In this document: in pieces, positions 29,635-40,121 of the stretch
Layout: each line of letters opens with the position of its first letter
Numbering within the stretch: the first letter of the stretch is position 1
Assembly (NCBI GenBank): GCA_001839685.1
Contig: MLAK01000688.1
Coordinates: 1-64,000, forward strand
DNA: 64,000 bases
Reading direction: 5' to 3'
Origin: Tritrichomonas foetus
Lineage: Eukaryota; Parabasalia; Tritrichomonadida; Tritrichomonadidae
Notes under the pieces: generated by a model
What the model saw: the letters and a program-made list of their open reading frames with translations, nothing else
The model's database searches: none
Told to the model about the DNA's origin: nothing
Program-made: the position numbers and the translations under genes

Positions 29635-30879
29635 TTAATATTGAAGAGAACAGCGTATATAATTAGATATATTATAAGTATTGAAACATTTTTCTTGAAT
29701 TGACATGCAGTAATAATTATGATAGTGAATTAAGTGATACAAAAGAACAGTTTTCTTCTTATATTTGAAATCAGGGAATTTTTGTTGAACAACTTTCCTC
29801 CTTCCGACCATCATAAACAGTTCATGGTTAGGTCCATCACATAAAACGTAGATGTCTTTATTCGGAATGAATCTTTCATTAATAATGATATTGTGAACAC
29901 ATTGTTCTTCAATTCGATTATTAATTTTTCCTAATCTTTCAAATTGTTCATCTGTTAAGCTGTTTACAAGGTTAGAAATTTCTGTTCCATGATATCTGAT
30001 CAGTTTTTCAGAAGTAAATACTACACCAGCATTAAAGTATTGTTTTTCGCCTGAAGTATAAGCCGTAAAATTAACTGGAGTTCCGAGATTTTCAGCAAAG
30101 ACTTTGAGAATTCCAACTTCGCGTTCACCATTTGCCGTCATATTAAAATGATATGTATATCGTCCTTCATGCTCGTACTCAGGACTCATTACGATGGTAT
30201 TCTCTTCATCTGGCCATGGCATCAGGAATGGATTTCCCTGAAAAACAACATCAACAAAATCAGAAACCAAAACTCGATTAAACATGTTAACATGAGAATT
30301 GAAAAAGAAAGAAGTGAGATAATGCTTGATATAATAAATAAATCTTCGCTTGGGATATTTGACGTAATATCCAATATCTACTAAATTTACACCACAGTCT
30401 TCAGTAAAATCACCAGTAATTTCTAATATTTTAGCCTTCGTGATATTATCAACAAATAAAACTATTTGGGCAAGGCACCCGGTTGTTCTGAGACTTTGTA
30501 TAAATGGCTGGAGGCCTGCCAAAGACCCGCCAATCAGAAACGAAAATGCTAAATCAAAAGAATCTGTTCTCACTCTTCTCGGATTATGTGGGGTAAAATT
30601 ACAAAGGGTACATTTCGAAAAATCATGATAGTATTTAAATTTGTAATTTTCGATATTCGATATATTCATCCAGCCGAATATTTTTTGCATATATGGGCTC
30701 ATCCGGAAGCGCTTCGGTGATGTAGGAGCAAAGGTAGTAAATTCAGGGCTGCTTTGGAAAAAGAATTTTGTCGGAAAAAATATGATCAGGAAATTGATTG
30801 TGCAAAGTATGACAAAATAGATCGAGGCATAAAACAGTCGATGTTTTTGAAGTAAGTAAATGCATAGAGGAAATCTCAT
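29635..30879 (-). CDS. Type II membrane glycosyltransferase-like protein
   Basis: 414 residues. A short basic cytoplasmic N-terminus is followed by one membrane helix (about residues 15-37, YASIYFVILCTINFLIIFF), which is the layout of Golgi type II glycosyltransferases. The lumenal part has a nucleotide-sugar-transferase-like core: LAFSFLIGGSLAGLQPFIQS, then QIVLFVDNITKA, then RVLVSDFVDVVFQGNPF, where D207/D210 take the place of the metal-binding DxD motif, and later YFNAGVVFTSEKL, a typical acceptor-side strand. Seven or more Cys and N-glycosylation sequons (NIS, NMT, NFT) fit a secretory-pathway protein. Probably works in the Golgi on surface glycoconjugates. The precise family and sugar are not known. 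Confidence 0.65.
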   Translation of the reverse strand: MRFPLCIYLLQKHRLFYASIYFVILCTINFLIIFFPTKFFFQSSPEFTTFAPTSPKRFRMSPYMQKIFGWMNISNIENYKFKYYHDFSKCTLCNFTPHNPRRVRTDSFDLAFSFLIGGSLAGLQPFIQSLRTTGCLAQIVLFVDNITKAKILEITGDFTEDCGVNLVDIGYYVKYPKRRFIYYIKHYLTSFFFNSHVNMFNRVLVSDFVDVVFQGNPFLMPWPDEENTIVMSPEYEHEGRYTYHFNMTANGEREVGILKVFAENLGTPVNFTAYTSGEKQYFNAGVVFTSEKLIRYHGTEISNLVNSLTDEQFERLGKINNRIEEQCVHNIIINERFIPNKDIYVLCDGPNHELFMMVGRRKVVQQKFPDFKYKKKTVLLYHLIHYHNYYCMSIQEKCFNTYNISNYIRCSLQY

Positions 30880-32640
30880 CTATGCAGCTGGTATTTCGGT
30901 TAATCTGATTTTTTGAGAGGAAAAGATTCAGAACAAATTGATGGCTGAAGCACTTTTTCTTAAATTCCAGTGATTTTGATAGAAAATACAGGACGTTTAA
31001 TATTTGGAAATTTGACTTTGAATCCAGAATTTCACTGAAAAAAATCAAATAAATTTTCCGAAATCGTGAGACGTCAAAATTTGCTAAAGGTTGAGATACC
31101 ACTTTTGATATATTTGGCTTCATATGATTTTGTCCATCTTTTATATGGAATTGATTGATATTTTATAATAGTTTATCTTTTATTCCTAATAATTTTCGAG
31201 ATATTCAATCATAATCATATTCTGAGCTGTTTAATAGTATTCTTTCAAGAGCATTCAAATTTTTGAAATATCGATACTCGAGTATCTTAATTTATTCAAT
31301 CAAAGTCGATAATTGATCAAAGAAAAAGTTTCTATTTTTTGTCAAGAATATTTATTTCAAGATCAAAATAATAACAAGTCCCATTTTTGGTTTCGGTTAT
31401 GGTGAAATACCTTGGATATGAGAACATGTTAAAAATTACAGTGGAGGCGAAATCGCAAATTTTTATTTGTTAAAGCTAAAATGTCCGCGATCAATAAAGT
31501 TTCATCACAGAACAGTTCAGAAATTGATAAGAATGCTACTAATTATTTGAATCGCATATTCTTATGATTAGATTAAAAACTGATCACATTTTGAAATGAA
31601 TTTGAATAATAATTGGCGAAAAATTTCCATTTTTTTCCTAATTCGATTTGTTTCTGGAGAATGTGTGCACCTTTCGTATATGACTGACGGTTATTAACCG
31701 TGAGATTTGAATTTCGCGAAGATTAATAATTTCTTTTCCCCCGTCTATGGGTTAAGTGAGAGGTTCAACACATTTACGATAAGTATTATATGATATTTCA
31801 TGACAGGGAATTACCAAAAAATCAGTTGATGCTTTTGGTAAAAAACTTCATCTCGTAATTTCATCTTGGTATGACTTATCAACAATAAATAGATGTTTAT
31901 CATCAATAAAATTTGTTGGTTATCGCATTGGCTTGTGAATTAATTATCTGATGAGTCGTCAATCGACTTTAATTAGATTGATGAATTTTATATCGAATCT
32001 TTCTAGATTAATTCCTTTAAAATTAGATAGAAAATATTGTCTTTTTGGCCAATTTTTTTCATCTGTTGTTTCTGGAAAATAGAAATTAATTGAAAAATGA
32101 ATTAAAAAAAAATGCGAAAGAATGCTTCACAAATGTGAAATGTTGAAAATTGATAATTTCATTTAAAAAATTAAGAGTTGTGTGATTTGACTTGTTGACG
32201 AAATTTGTGATTAATCACTTGAAATAATGGATAGCAATTTCCTTTTGAGATTTTTTAGTATTTCATAACTAAACTTTGTTGTGATCTGTTAATTCCATTT
32301 AAGTTTCATTTTTTAGAAAAACACTCTGAAGAAAGAAGGTGATGATTAACTTTTTCAGTATGAAATACTCTGTCTGACGGTTGAAATAAAAAATTCTGTG
32401 AAAATTCTCTTTCTTGCGAAAAGCCTCAAATATCTAAACGTCTGAAAATTCACCTATAACGTGCATGTTTTTCCTCATATTTCAATTATTGAAAGCATTA
32501 TATCAAAAACTTTACATGTCACGTATATTTACATACAAAAAAATGATATATTTTCAATATCGTTGAACTTTTTGAAAGCTGCAAAACTAACGTGTATTAA
32601 TTCTTTTTTCAGAGAAATCGATAAACATCAAAAAAAGAAA
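30880..32640. other. Divergent intergenic region, 1.76 kb
   Basis: Between the glycosyltransferase-like gene and CCDC39. The CCDC39 frame is open back to a GTG at 32461, but that part is not coiled-coil-like and has no ATG. No supported gene or repeat. Confidence 0.55.
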
Positions 32641-35502
32641 ATGACTGAGCCAATCGTTCAGTACTACGACAAATTACCAGACTTCGCAAACGACGAGAAT
32701 CGTCGGCTTCACGCGATTAACCAGCAGAAAGGCGAACAATACGCGACTCTCGATAATGATTGCAAAGATTTAGAAGACAGATACAAAGTTTTAAAAGACC
32801 ACCTTCACAACGTCCACCTGGAGGTTAAGTCAGTCGAACAACTGGTCATTGCCAAAGAGAAGCAGGCAGAAGAAGAGAGGCATTTACAAACTCTCGCCGA
32901 ACGTGAGCGCGGTAAAATCAGGGTCGACATCGAAAAAGTAGAACAAGCGACTGAAGATGTACAAGGCAAGTGGAGTATCGTCCAAAGCAAGATGCAGATT
33001 GCTCAAAATCGAATCGACAAATTCAAAGAAGATATGCATATCAACCAAAAAGAGCTCGAAGAGTGGGAAGCTGCTGCCAAGCAAAAGGAAGAAGATAACC
33101 AAGTAATCAAGCAATACAGAAAAGAAGATGAAGGAAGAATTAACGGAATGATTAGACAAATTGAAAAAGCTGCAATGATGGTCGACGAAAAAAAGGCAGA
33201 ATTGCAAACAGAGATTACCACAACAAGACAACTACAAATTGAACTCGACCAAACTGCTGATTTCTTCAGAAAAGTACATGAAGAGCGCGCAAGATTATTG
33301 GCTCAGTGGGAGGCCACTTTGAAACATGTGCAGGCACTTAACGAGGCTATTGAAAAAGCACAATCAGGTTATGACTCAAGAAAAGGAGTATCTGACAAAA
33401 TTCACGTAAATATTGCTGAGCAAAAGAAAAACTTCGATTTGGCGGTTTCTGCGAATAAGCAGATAGAAAGACAAATGACTATGCTTGATCATCAAGTTGG
33501 ACAGAAACAACAAATTGTCAAGAAAGAAACTGAACAAATAAACGAATTTTCTGACGTTGTTTTAACTGAAAGACAGAAATTGGATAAAGCTGAAAGTGAC
33601 GTTCGAGCCTATAATGAACATATTCAAGATTACATGAATAAAATCGCTCAAGAAGATAAGAAAAAAGAAATGTTAAGAGAACGTTTAAAGGAGACACAAA
33701 ACGCTTTTGACTTACAAAAGGATTATACCAAAGAAATCACTGAGCAAACCGATTTAATGAACAATTTCTATGCTAAAGAAGAACTTCATATTAAAGAAAT
33801 GGATAAAACTATTGAAGGTCTCAAAAAACAGATTTACAACTTATCACAGGAAGTATTCCAGTTAAGAAAGAATGAAAAAACAATGATGGCTGAAATTGAA
33901 GGAGCCCAGTCAAGAGATAAGAATCTTCAACTTCGAATTAAAAGCTTCGATAAAGAAACTTTAAAGCAACTTGAGCTTTTATATAATGCTAACTTCCAAA
34001 TCGCACAAATGGAACATAAAATTGACATTCTTTTGGGAAGAGAGACTGAAGAAGATAAAAGAGATTATGAAGAACAAATAAAAGAACTTGAACACCTTCT
34101 TGCAAGTAAAGAAGAATTAATGAAAGTCTTAAAAACAGCAATTCATAGACTGGAACTTGATTTCCGCAATTCACAAAGAAGAAAAGAAAAATTAACGAAA
34201 TTGAATGAAGATTTATCAACAAAATTAAATGATATTAATATTGATCAAGTGTCTCTTGATAAATCAATGGTTCTTGCACATCGAAATAAAGAGAAAGCAC
34301 TTGTTCAATTGAATATGATTCGACTTCAAATCGAAAAATTGAAAGCTCAAGTTGAAGCCAAATGTGATGAAGTTATTTCCTTAGAAAATCGAAGACAGCA
34401 ACTTGCTTTATCTATGCAAGAAAGAAAAGCTGAATTAGAAGCACATCTTTCCGGCTTAAAAGTTCAATTAAAAGTAGAAACTGAAGCAAAACATCAAGCC
34501 GTTCTCGAAGTTTCCGATAGAAAAAAGCGTGCAGAAACTTTACAAAAGAAATATGACATTGTGATGGGTGGAATGTCAGTTGATGGTGTTGAAGATACAC
34601 AAACTTACTATGTTATAAAATTTGCACGTGAACGTGAAGAAATTGTGAAAAGAGGAGATGAACTTGAAGAAGAAGTAAAAGCTGCAATTAAGCAATTAAG
34701 AATGCTTGAAAGACAAATGGAAAAATTAAATTGTCAAACAGTTGAATATAAAAAGAATTTCGTAGTTGATGATCCTGAGTTAGAAGCAAAAAGAAATTCC
34801 CTTGAAGAACAGTTACGTGTTGCTCGTGAAAGACTAAATACTAAAAGAGCACAAGCTATGCAAGCACAAGAAGAAAGAGAAATAATGGATAGAACTTATA
34901 ACCAAAAACAAGATGCAATTGCTTCAATGCAAAGTGAAATAAATAGAATGAATCCCATCATTGAAAAATTGCGTGGTGAAAATACGGAATTAAAAGAAAA
35001 ACTAAAAAGAGCTGTACTTGCTTTAAAGAGAGCAAGAGAAACTGTTAGGAAAGATGAAAATGTTCCATCTGATACGCCTTATCCTGGTACTTTGTTTGAA
35101 ATGAATGTTGAGCTTGCAATGCAGCGTGCAAAAATAAACAATCTTGTTGTTGAATTGACTAGACTTTCTGATGGAAATCGTGAAATTGAAACTAAACTAA
35201 GCCTTGGACTCTCACAAATTGGTCTTGAAATGAAACATGAAGTTAGACCACCATCTTTCCAATCTGCTCCTGGATCAGCACGAAGTGGTTACAGCATGAG
35301 AAGTGGTGCAAGTATGAGAAGTGATACTAGTTCACCAAGAAGGTTTGGAAAACAACCACCAAATACAGCAAGAAGCACAGCATCTAACGCCAGCAATAAT
35401 AGTGCAAGAAGTAAAGCATCCCTTGCAAGTAGAAGGTCAGCAGCTTCAAATGCATCACAGAATTCTAAAGTTTCTGTTCATCAAATCGAGTTTCCAATGT
35501 GA
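32641..35502 (+). CDS. CCDC39: CCDC39/FAP59-like axonemal ruler protein
   Basis: 953 residues, close to the ~940 of CCDC39. Nearly the whole chain (residues about 20-880) is coiled coil with heptads. Family-like stretches are visible: the N-terminal MTEPIVQYYDKLPDFANDEN, the FFRKVHEERARLLAQWEATL block that matches the conserved 'kvheERqeLikqWE' region of CCDC39, and VVDDPELEAKRNSLEEQLRV near the end. The last 65 residues are Ser/Ala/Arg-rich and disordered. With CCDC40 (FAP172) it forms the 96-nm molecular ruler on flagellar doublets that places radial spokes and inner dynein arms. The start is the first ATG in frame; upstream sequence opens only at GTG. It fits the flagellar genes MYCBP/FAP174 nearby. 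Confidence 0.85.
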   Translation: MTEPIVQYYDKLPDFANDENRRLHAINQQKGEQYATLDNDCKDLEDRYKVLKDHLHNVHLEVKSVEQLVIAKEKQAEEERHLQTLAERERGKIRVDIEKVEQATEDVQGKWSIVQSKMQIAQNRIDKFKEDMHINQKELEEWEAAAKQKEEDNQVIKQYRKEDEGRINGMIRQIEKAAMMVDEKKAELQTEITTTRQLQIELDQTADFFRKVHEERARLLAQWEATLKHVQALNEAIEKAQSGYDSRKGVSDKIHVNIAEQKKNFDLAVSANKQIERQMTMLDHQVGQKQQIVKKETEQINEFSDVVLTERQKLDKAESDVRAYNEHIQDYMNKIAQEDKKKEMLRERLKETQNAFDLQKDYTKEITEQTDLMNNFYAKEELHIKEMDKTIEGLKKQIYNLSQEVFQLRKNEKTMMAEIEGAQSRDKNLQLRIKSFDKETLKQLELLYNANFQIAQMEHKIDILLGRETEEDKRDYEEQIKELEHLLASKEELMKVLKTAIHRLELDFRNSQRRKEKLTKLNEDLSTKLNDINIDQVSLDKSMVLAHRNKEKALVQLNMIRLQIEKLKAQVEAKCDEVISLENRRQQLALSMQERKAELEAHLSGLKVQLKVETEAKHQAVLEVSDRKKRAETLQKKYDIVMGGMSVDGVEDTQTYYVIKFAREREEIVKRGDELEEEVKAAIKQLRMLERQMEKLNCQTVEYKKNFVVDDPELEAKRNSLEEQLRVARERLNTKRAQAMQAQEEREIMDRTYNQKQDAIASMQSEINRMNPIIEKLRGENTELKEKLKRAVLALKRARETVRKDENVPSDTPYPGTLFEMNVELAMQRAKINNLVVELTRLSDGNREIETKLSLGLSQIGLEMKHEVRPPSFQSAPGSARSGYSMRSGASMRSDTSSPRRFGKQPPNTARSTASNASNNSARSKASLASRRSAASNASQNSKVSVHQIEFPM

Positions 35503-35744
35503 GAGGAGTAATTTATAAATTATTTGTAAACTATTTTGTAAAAAATAATGCCTCATAAATTTACACTTTGAGTTTTATTTCTTTCTTTTGATAATCCAAA
35601 TAACCAAAAAGTTTAGAAGAAAGTATTGAGACAGGAAAGTATGCTTGATTCTTAGCGTAACTATCTCATTTTCTAATAGAAATAAATAAACAAACATAGA
35701 AAGAGAGAAAATGAAGGTTCAAAATAATCGGGAAACAATAAAAT

Positions 35745-36827
35745 TTATTCATCGTCGTGACCAATAACAAGAATTCCGACACTAGATTCCACCCAATATG
35801 ATGCCTTGGCACCGTCAATCTTCACTTCTATATTCGGGATTGGATGAGCTCCCTGCGACAGCGCGATAAAGTTGAAAGGCATTTGAATTTCGCTTTTTGC
35901 AGGAATATCTACAAATCTTGTCACATTCTTTCCAATGAGGTGCATTACTCTGTCGCCTTTCTGGAACTGTAGCTCGCCACTTATTGGTTCATCTCGAGTG
36001 TTCTTTAGTGTGGCTGTCACTTTGAATGGTTTCAAAGCGGGAATTGTTTGTGGAACGTCTGAAAGAGAAATAGCTAGATCTTCATTCTTTTTCTCAGGTA
36101 ATTTGTCTAGTGATATGATCTGCCAACATTTCTGACAACTTGGAATTGACCAAGAAATTTCCACTTTTTCTGGGACAGCTTCATTGAATTTCAGAAAAGT
36201 GCTGGCAACTTCTTCCTGCTTCAAAAATCTGGAAATGAAACTTGTTTGCTTATCTGGAGTTCGTGCTTTAACGTTTAGGAAGAGCTGTTTCATTTTATTT
36301 TCGACTTGTATTTGAACAATGTTTGATGGCTTCGATCGAGCCATGGATATCGATGGATCCACTTTCAGATCTGCAGAAGCTGTCATATCCATTTTTTGGT
36401 TTTCGAAAGTGAATTGAGCGCGAGTAGTGGCCTTCAAAGTGCCGTCGACTGGACAAGTAACAATCAATGGGAATGTCAGCCATTTCATTGGATCGACTTG
36501 TTGTGGCGGTTTCTTATCTTGATTATCGGTGGCTGTTGGATAAATCGTGCGAGTCCCATGTTTTACAACCACGCTCAATGTGCAATCTCGCAATGGCTGG
36601 AAACGAGTGTTTGTGATGGAAGCCATCAAATACATGGGTACACCTGAGTTTCCCACTTTGTTTGGGCGCTCCTTGAAGACTGGATTTGGTGGCGGAAGGT
36701 GGAGATTCGATCCATTTAACGTTTCAAGTGAAAATTGACTTGTGCGAGCGGTTGTTTTGATCGATGGTAGTTCACAAAGCTTTATCGAAAGCTTGGCAAC
36801 ATTTCCAATGGGTTTCTTATTCGACAT
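35745..36827 (-). CDS. TRAPPC13: TRAPPC13-like TRAPP subunit
   Basis: 360 residues of all-beta, Ig-like sequence with no membrane segment. The N-terminal NVAKLSIKLCELPSI recalls the 'LALKVMRL' start of TRAPPC13 (DUF974). The C-terminal third aligns by eye with the end of TRAPPC13: VEISWSIPSCQK, then DLAISLSDVPQTIPALKPFK, VTATLKNTRDEP and a final VESSVGILVIG in place of the usual conserved closing strand. TRAPPC13 is a subunit of metazoan-type TRAPP complexes that act as exchange factors for Rab GTPases at the Golgi and in autophagy. A CxxC-like pair (CQKC) sits near residue 245. It is convergent with CCDC39, with 242 bases between. Confidence 0.7.
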   Translation of the reverse strand: MSNKKPIGNVAKLSIKLCELPSIKTTARTSQFSLETLNGSNLHLPPPNPVFKERPNKVGNSGVPMYLMASITNTRFQPLRDCTLSVVVKHGTRTIYPTATDNQDKKPPQQVDPMKWLTFPLIVTCPVDGTLKATTRAQFTFENQKMDMTASADLKVDPSISMARSKPSNIVQIQVENKMKQLFLNVKARTPDKQTSFISRFLKQEEVASTFLKFNEAVPEKVEISWSIPSCQKCWQIISLDKLPEKKNEDLAISLSDVPQTIPALKPFKVTATLKNTRDEPISGELQFQKGDRVMHLIGKNVTRFVDIPAKSEIQMPFNFIALSQGAHPIPNIEVKIDGAKASYWVESSVGILVIGHDDE

Positions 36828-37177
36828 TTTATCTTATTTGAGAATCCTGTGTATTGTTAAAATTTTTCATGTAACATATCTTTTTCATATAGCATGTCTG
36901 GTCGATATTTCATATAACATGTCCATATTTCACTTCACTTGATCAACATTTGATTTCGTGTTTTAATATAAAGTGTAGACTTGCCAATGGGCAAATAACG
37001 TTTTCATATCACAATTACACTATCACTACAATGATGTAAACTTTGAAATTTTTTGATAACACATCAGAGGAATCCATTTTGTTAACAATTACGTAAAATT
37101 TTTCCATTAATGCAGATCTACATGATTTCAATTCTTTCTAGACTAGGATGGTGATGCCTGACAATCTGAGTATTTAA

Positions 37178-37625
37178 ATTCATGTCCGTCCAACTTATGA
37201 ATGTGATTCGAACGATGAAGATAAAGAAGAAGGTTTACTACCTGGTTTCAAATGGGAAATAATATCCATTTATTATCAAATGAATTCGAATCAAAATTAA
37301 GTACTACCACATATAATGATGGAAAATTGTATTATAAATTCTTAATTAAATCGACAAGAACACCCTATCAAGTGATTGGATTAAATGATGCTGATAAAAC
37401 TAAAAAATTCCATTGTTTCCAACACCCAAAAATCCCTTGCTTCAAGTCACAAACTCATTTCTCGGATTATCTGAGACTCTAGAAATCAAACAATTTTCTA
37501 TGCTTATTGATTTGGATGCAAGCTGAGTAACATATGTTCAACTTTATAAAGGAAAAATAGTAAAAAATGAAAATGAGGCAATTCTATTTAAAAATGTTCG
37601 AGATAAACTATGTTCTATAGCATGA
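37178..37625 (+). pseudogene. Decayed gene in three frames
   Basis: Protein-like stretches follow in three frames: about 37178-37300 (YECDSNDEDKEEGLLPGFKW), 37252-37482 (with STRTPYQVIGLNDADKTKKF) and about 37460-37625 (LETLEIKQFSMLIDLDAS, an in-frame TGA at 37524, then VTYVQLYKGKIVKNENEAIL). Two indels and one stop break an open frame of about 145 codons. Family not recognised. Acidic and Cys/His-containing composition is unlike the AT-rich spacer. Confidence 0.4.
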
Positions 37626-37644
37626 ATAATGATAATAGCCCAAT

Positions 37645-37704
37645 TAATCATTATGTTTTATCAATAATCATTATGTTTTATCAATAATCATTATGTTTTA
37701 TCAA
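37645..37704. repeat. 20-base tandem repeat, three copies
   Basis: Three perfect head-to-tail copies of TAATCATTATGTTTTATCAA. Confidence 0.9.
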
Positions 37705-37849
37705 TCATTAAGTATTTCTAAACTTGAAAAAAGTACATTGTTGAGTGAGCTGCATCAATGTAAATTCATAAAAGAACTTTTTCATAGGATTGAGATGAAT
37801 TTGTGTTTCACATCAAAAGTCACACATTTCCGAATTTCGGATATCGAGA

Positions 37850-38659
37850 ATGTCAACAAATGAAAAAAGTAAAACTAACAATCAACTCAAGAAGAAAATT
37901 CAACAACTCCGAAACCAAAATAAAAAACTCAAAACGACAATTGCCGAAATCCAAAATAATATTTTAGCAGAGGAATCTCGAGCCGATCAAATGGCAAAAG
38001 CTGCACGCGAGCTGAACTCCACAAAAGAAAAAATACAGCAGCAAATTAACAGTCGAGCCGAGCTTTCCAAAAAAATGATGGATCAAGACGAGAAAAATTT
38101 CGAAGAGGCAAAAATGATGTACATACAAGAAATGCTTGATATGAAAAGAGAAACGATGTATTACTCACGGCTTGCAGAAGAGGCTGCACAAGATTTGCAT
38201 GATCTCGAAAATACAATTCAAAGAGAGGCTGAACAATTAAGAAAGATGAGAATTCAAGAAAAAAGAGAACTTGATGCAGCTGAAAATGAGCTAATTCGTC
38301 TCGAACAGGAAGAAAGAAAGCTCGTTCAACTTTTCTGCGGCCAAATATCGCCTGAATTTTACAAAATGACACCAACAGATATTTTGAATCAAATAAATGA
38401 CGATCTATCTCTAATTAATGGAAATATAAATACAGAAGGTGTTCAACAAAATATTCCTCAAGATTTAAATCAAAATCCGCAAACAATGAATCAAGCGAGC
38501 TTGGTTCAAGACAGACAAAATCACCAAAATGGTGAAACACAAAATATATTAAACGAAACTGGCGAGATAAGAAATGAAAATCTCGATCGACAGCTTCTTC
38601 AGCTGAAGGCATTGAAAGAGAGACTTGAGAAAACTGTTTATCAATGTGAGCCTCGCTAG
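37850..38659 (+). CDS. Coiled-coil protein of unknown function
   Basis: 269 residues from ATG 37850. Residues 10-165 form a continuous charged coiled coil (LKKKIQQLRNQNKKLKTTIA, then EAEQLRKMRIQEKRELDAAE) that ends in a short hydrophobic patch LVQLFCGQISPEFYKM. Residues 185-245 are Asn/Gln-rich and disordered (DLNQNPQTMNQASLVQDRQN), and a final short coil closes the chain. No known family signature. In a flagellate with many cytoskeletal coiled-coil proteins, an axonemal, basal-body or nuclear role are all possible. The gene is alone on the plus strand between TRAPPC13 and MYCBP. Confidence 0.65.
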   Translation: MSTNEKSKTNNQLKKKIQQLRNQNKKLKTTIAEIQNNILAEESRADQMAKAARELNSTKEKIQQQINSRAELSKKMMDQDEKNFEEAKMMYIQEMLDMKRETMYYSRLAEEAAQDLHDLENTIQREAEQLRKMRIQEKRELDAAENELIRLEQEERKLVQLFCGQISPEFYKMTPTDILNQINDDLSLINGNINTEGVQQNIPQDLNQNPQTMNQASLVQDRQNHQNGETQNILNETGEIRNENLDRQLLQLKALKERLEKTVYQCEPR

Positions 38660-39599
38660 TTTTATAGACAATAGATCATTATAGCGATGTTTTTAGTTTT
38701 CATGATTGTTGTTTTTTTTTCTGTTTTGTATAATAAAAGTTTTTTAAAAATAATAATTTGTTTCCAAATTCATTTTTCTTTTCCAGAGTGTTCAGTCAAA
38801 GGCAGCTGAAGTATATAGCAGTTGATTAATATGAACATGTGATGAATTATTATCAACAAACTGTTTATTGCGACTAATAATAGTGAATATGATTTTAGAA
38901 ATATGTTATGTGCTTCAATGAAAGCAATTTTTTCTATACGAAATTTGACTCTATATAATAAAATAATGCTTTCTAATTGTATTGTTTAATATAAAAATAT
39001 ATTTTATAGTTAATTTCTCTTCATTTTATTCCCTTTTTCATTTTTAAAACTATTGAAAAATGTGATGAAAATACTGACTGGTACCTGACATTAAGCACGT
39101 TTACTGAATGCAATAGAATACATGTCTCATTCTTATTGCGGATGCTTATTTGAAAACTGAAATTCAATCAATTTAATCCAATGACTATGTAGTGTTGATT
39201 TTGTAATATGAAATCATTCAAATATCTCCTCTTGTCCTAAACATTTCTAGATTGAGTGTATTAGGGAAAATTGCATCACGAAAGCTTCTAATACATAAAC
39301 ACCCATCGTGTTCTTCAATATTTTCATTCCAATTGGGAGAATTTCATTTTCACGATTGATGCTTGAGTAAAACACGTAATTCATTTTCAGAAATTCGCGT
39401 TTTATCATATTTTTAAAGGTTCACAAAGAATAGAGAAACATATTCAATCTTAAAATAGAATAGAGTCAACAAAAATATGAGCGGTAAAAAATCAATGAAG
39501 AAAACCAGAAATAACCTCGAGATGGGATTAAATAGAAAAAATAATATCTGAAACAAAATATGTTTTTATTAAAAAATCGTCAATTAAGTCATAATCAAA
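38660..39599. other. Convergent intergenic region
   Basis: About 0.9 kb between the coiled-coil gene and MYCBP. A 24-codon ATG frame at 39477-39551 (basic, MSGKKSMKKTRNNLEMGLNR) is too short to support. Nothing else seen. Confidence 0.55.
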
Positions 39600-39860
39600 T
39601 TATTGATTTCCTTTCTGTTTTTTAACTTCTGCAATTCTCTGTTCAAGCTGCTGAATTTCTTCGCGTAATTTTGTATTTTTCGCGCGAAGTTCGTCAGGAT
39701 TTGCGCCAGTTGAGTTTCCAAGACGTTCTTTCAAAAATTGAAGTGGATCGATCGGATTTTCGTATTCTTCATAAAGTTGGGAAATGACGCATGTGATGGA
39801 ATCAAAAAGGCCTGATTCTTCGAGCTTCTTTCTAAATTCGATTCTTTTTTCTGCAGACAT
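39600..39860 (-). CDS. MYCBP: MYCBP/AMY-1 (flagellar FAP174-like)
   Basis: 86 residues from the first in-frame ATG (39860); the frame extends five codons upstream to a TTG. The sequence follows MYCBP closely: an N-terminal EKRIEFRKKLEESGLFDSIT like 'sKReqFrrYLEkSGvlDtLT', then VISQLYEEYENPIDPLQFLK like 'vLvaLYEEpekPnsaLdFLK', ERLG, and a C-terminal leucine-zipper-like coil (KLREEIQQLEQRIAEVKKQK). The first half is a dimerisation/docking fold of the RIIa kind that binds AKAP-type helices. In green-alga flagella the orthologue FAP174 sits in radial spoke 2. In animals it also binds MYC. In a trichomonad the flagellar role is more likely. It is head to head with the LRR gene, 261 bases apart. 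Confidence 0.85.
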   Translation of the reverse strand: MSAEKRIEFRKKLEESGLFDSITCVISQLYEEYENPIDPLQFLKERLGNSTGANPDELRAKNTKLREEIQQLEQRIAEVKKQKGNQ

Positions 39861-40121
39861 CTTTATTTTTATCAAACGGTTATATAAACTTCATTAACCA
39901 GTCGGTAAACCATTCAAAATATATGTGAATTCAGATCTGAGATTTAAACGGTCATCAGTCGATAAACATTGAAATATTTATGGCTTTGATCATTTTTATA
40001 TCAATTTCTAAAATGCCATTTAGGTAACTATGAATAATTTATCGAAATAATTTGTTCTACTAAATTGAATGAAAAATGATTTTTAGCAAAACATTTTCCG
40101 AAGGCGACTCCAATCAGAAGA

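Larger units (their letters stand above)
36828..37849. other. Intergenic region with gene relic and tandem repeat
   Basis: Contains a multi-frame relic at 37178-37625 and a 20-base tandem repeat at 37645-37704. Several CATGT/ATAACATGTC-like repeats lie near 36868-36925. Confidence 0.55.

Noticed and set aside
30743..31123. 126-codon minus-strand frame over the start of the glycosyltransferase-like gene
   Set aside because: Overlaps the membrane anchor coding part in another frame; composition is spacer-like.
32586..32612. ACTAAC followed by T-rich sequence and CAG just before the CCDC39 start, as in a 3' splice site
   Set aside because: The known trichomonad 3' consensus has the branch point within a few bases of the splice site; here the distance is about 20 bases and no GTAYGT donor was found upstream.
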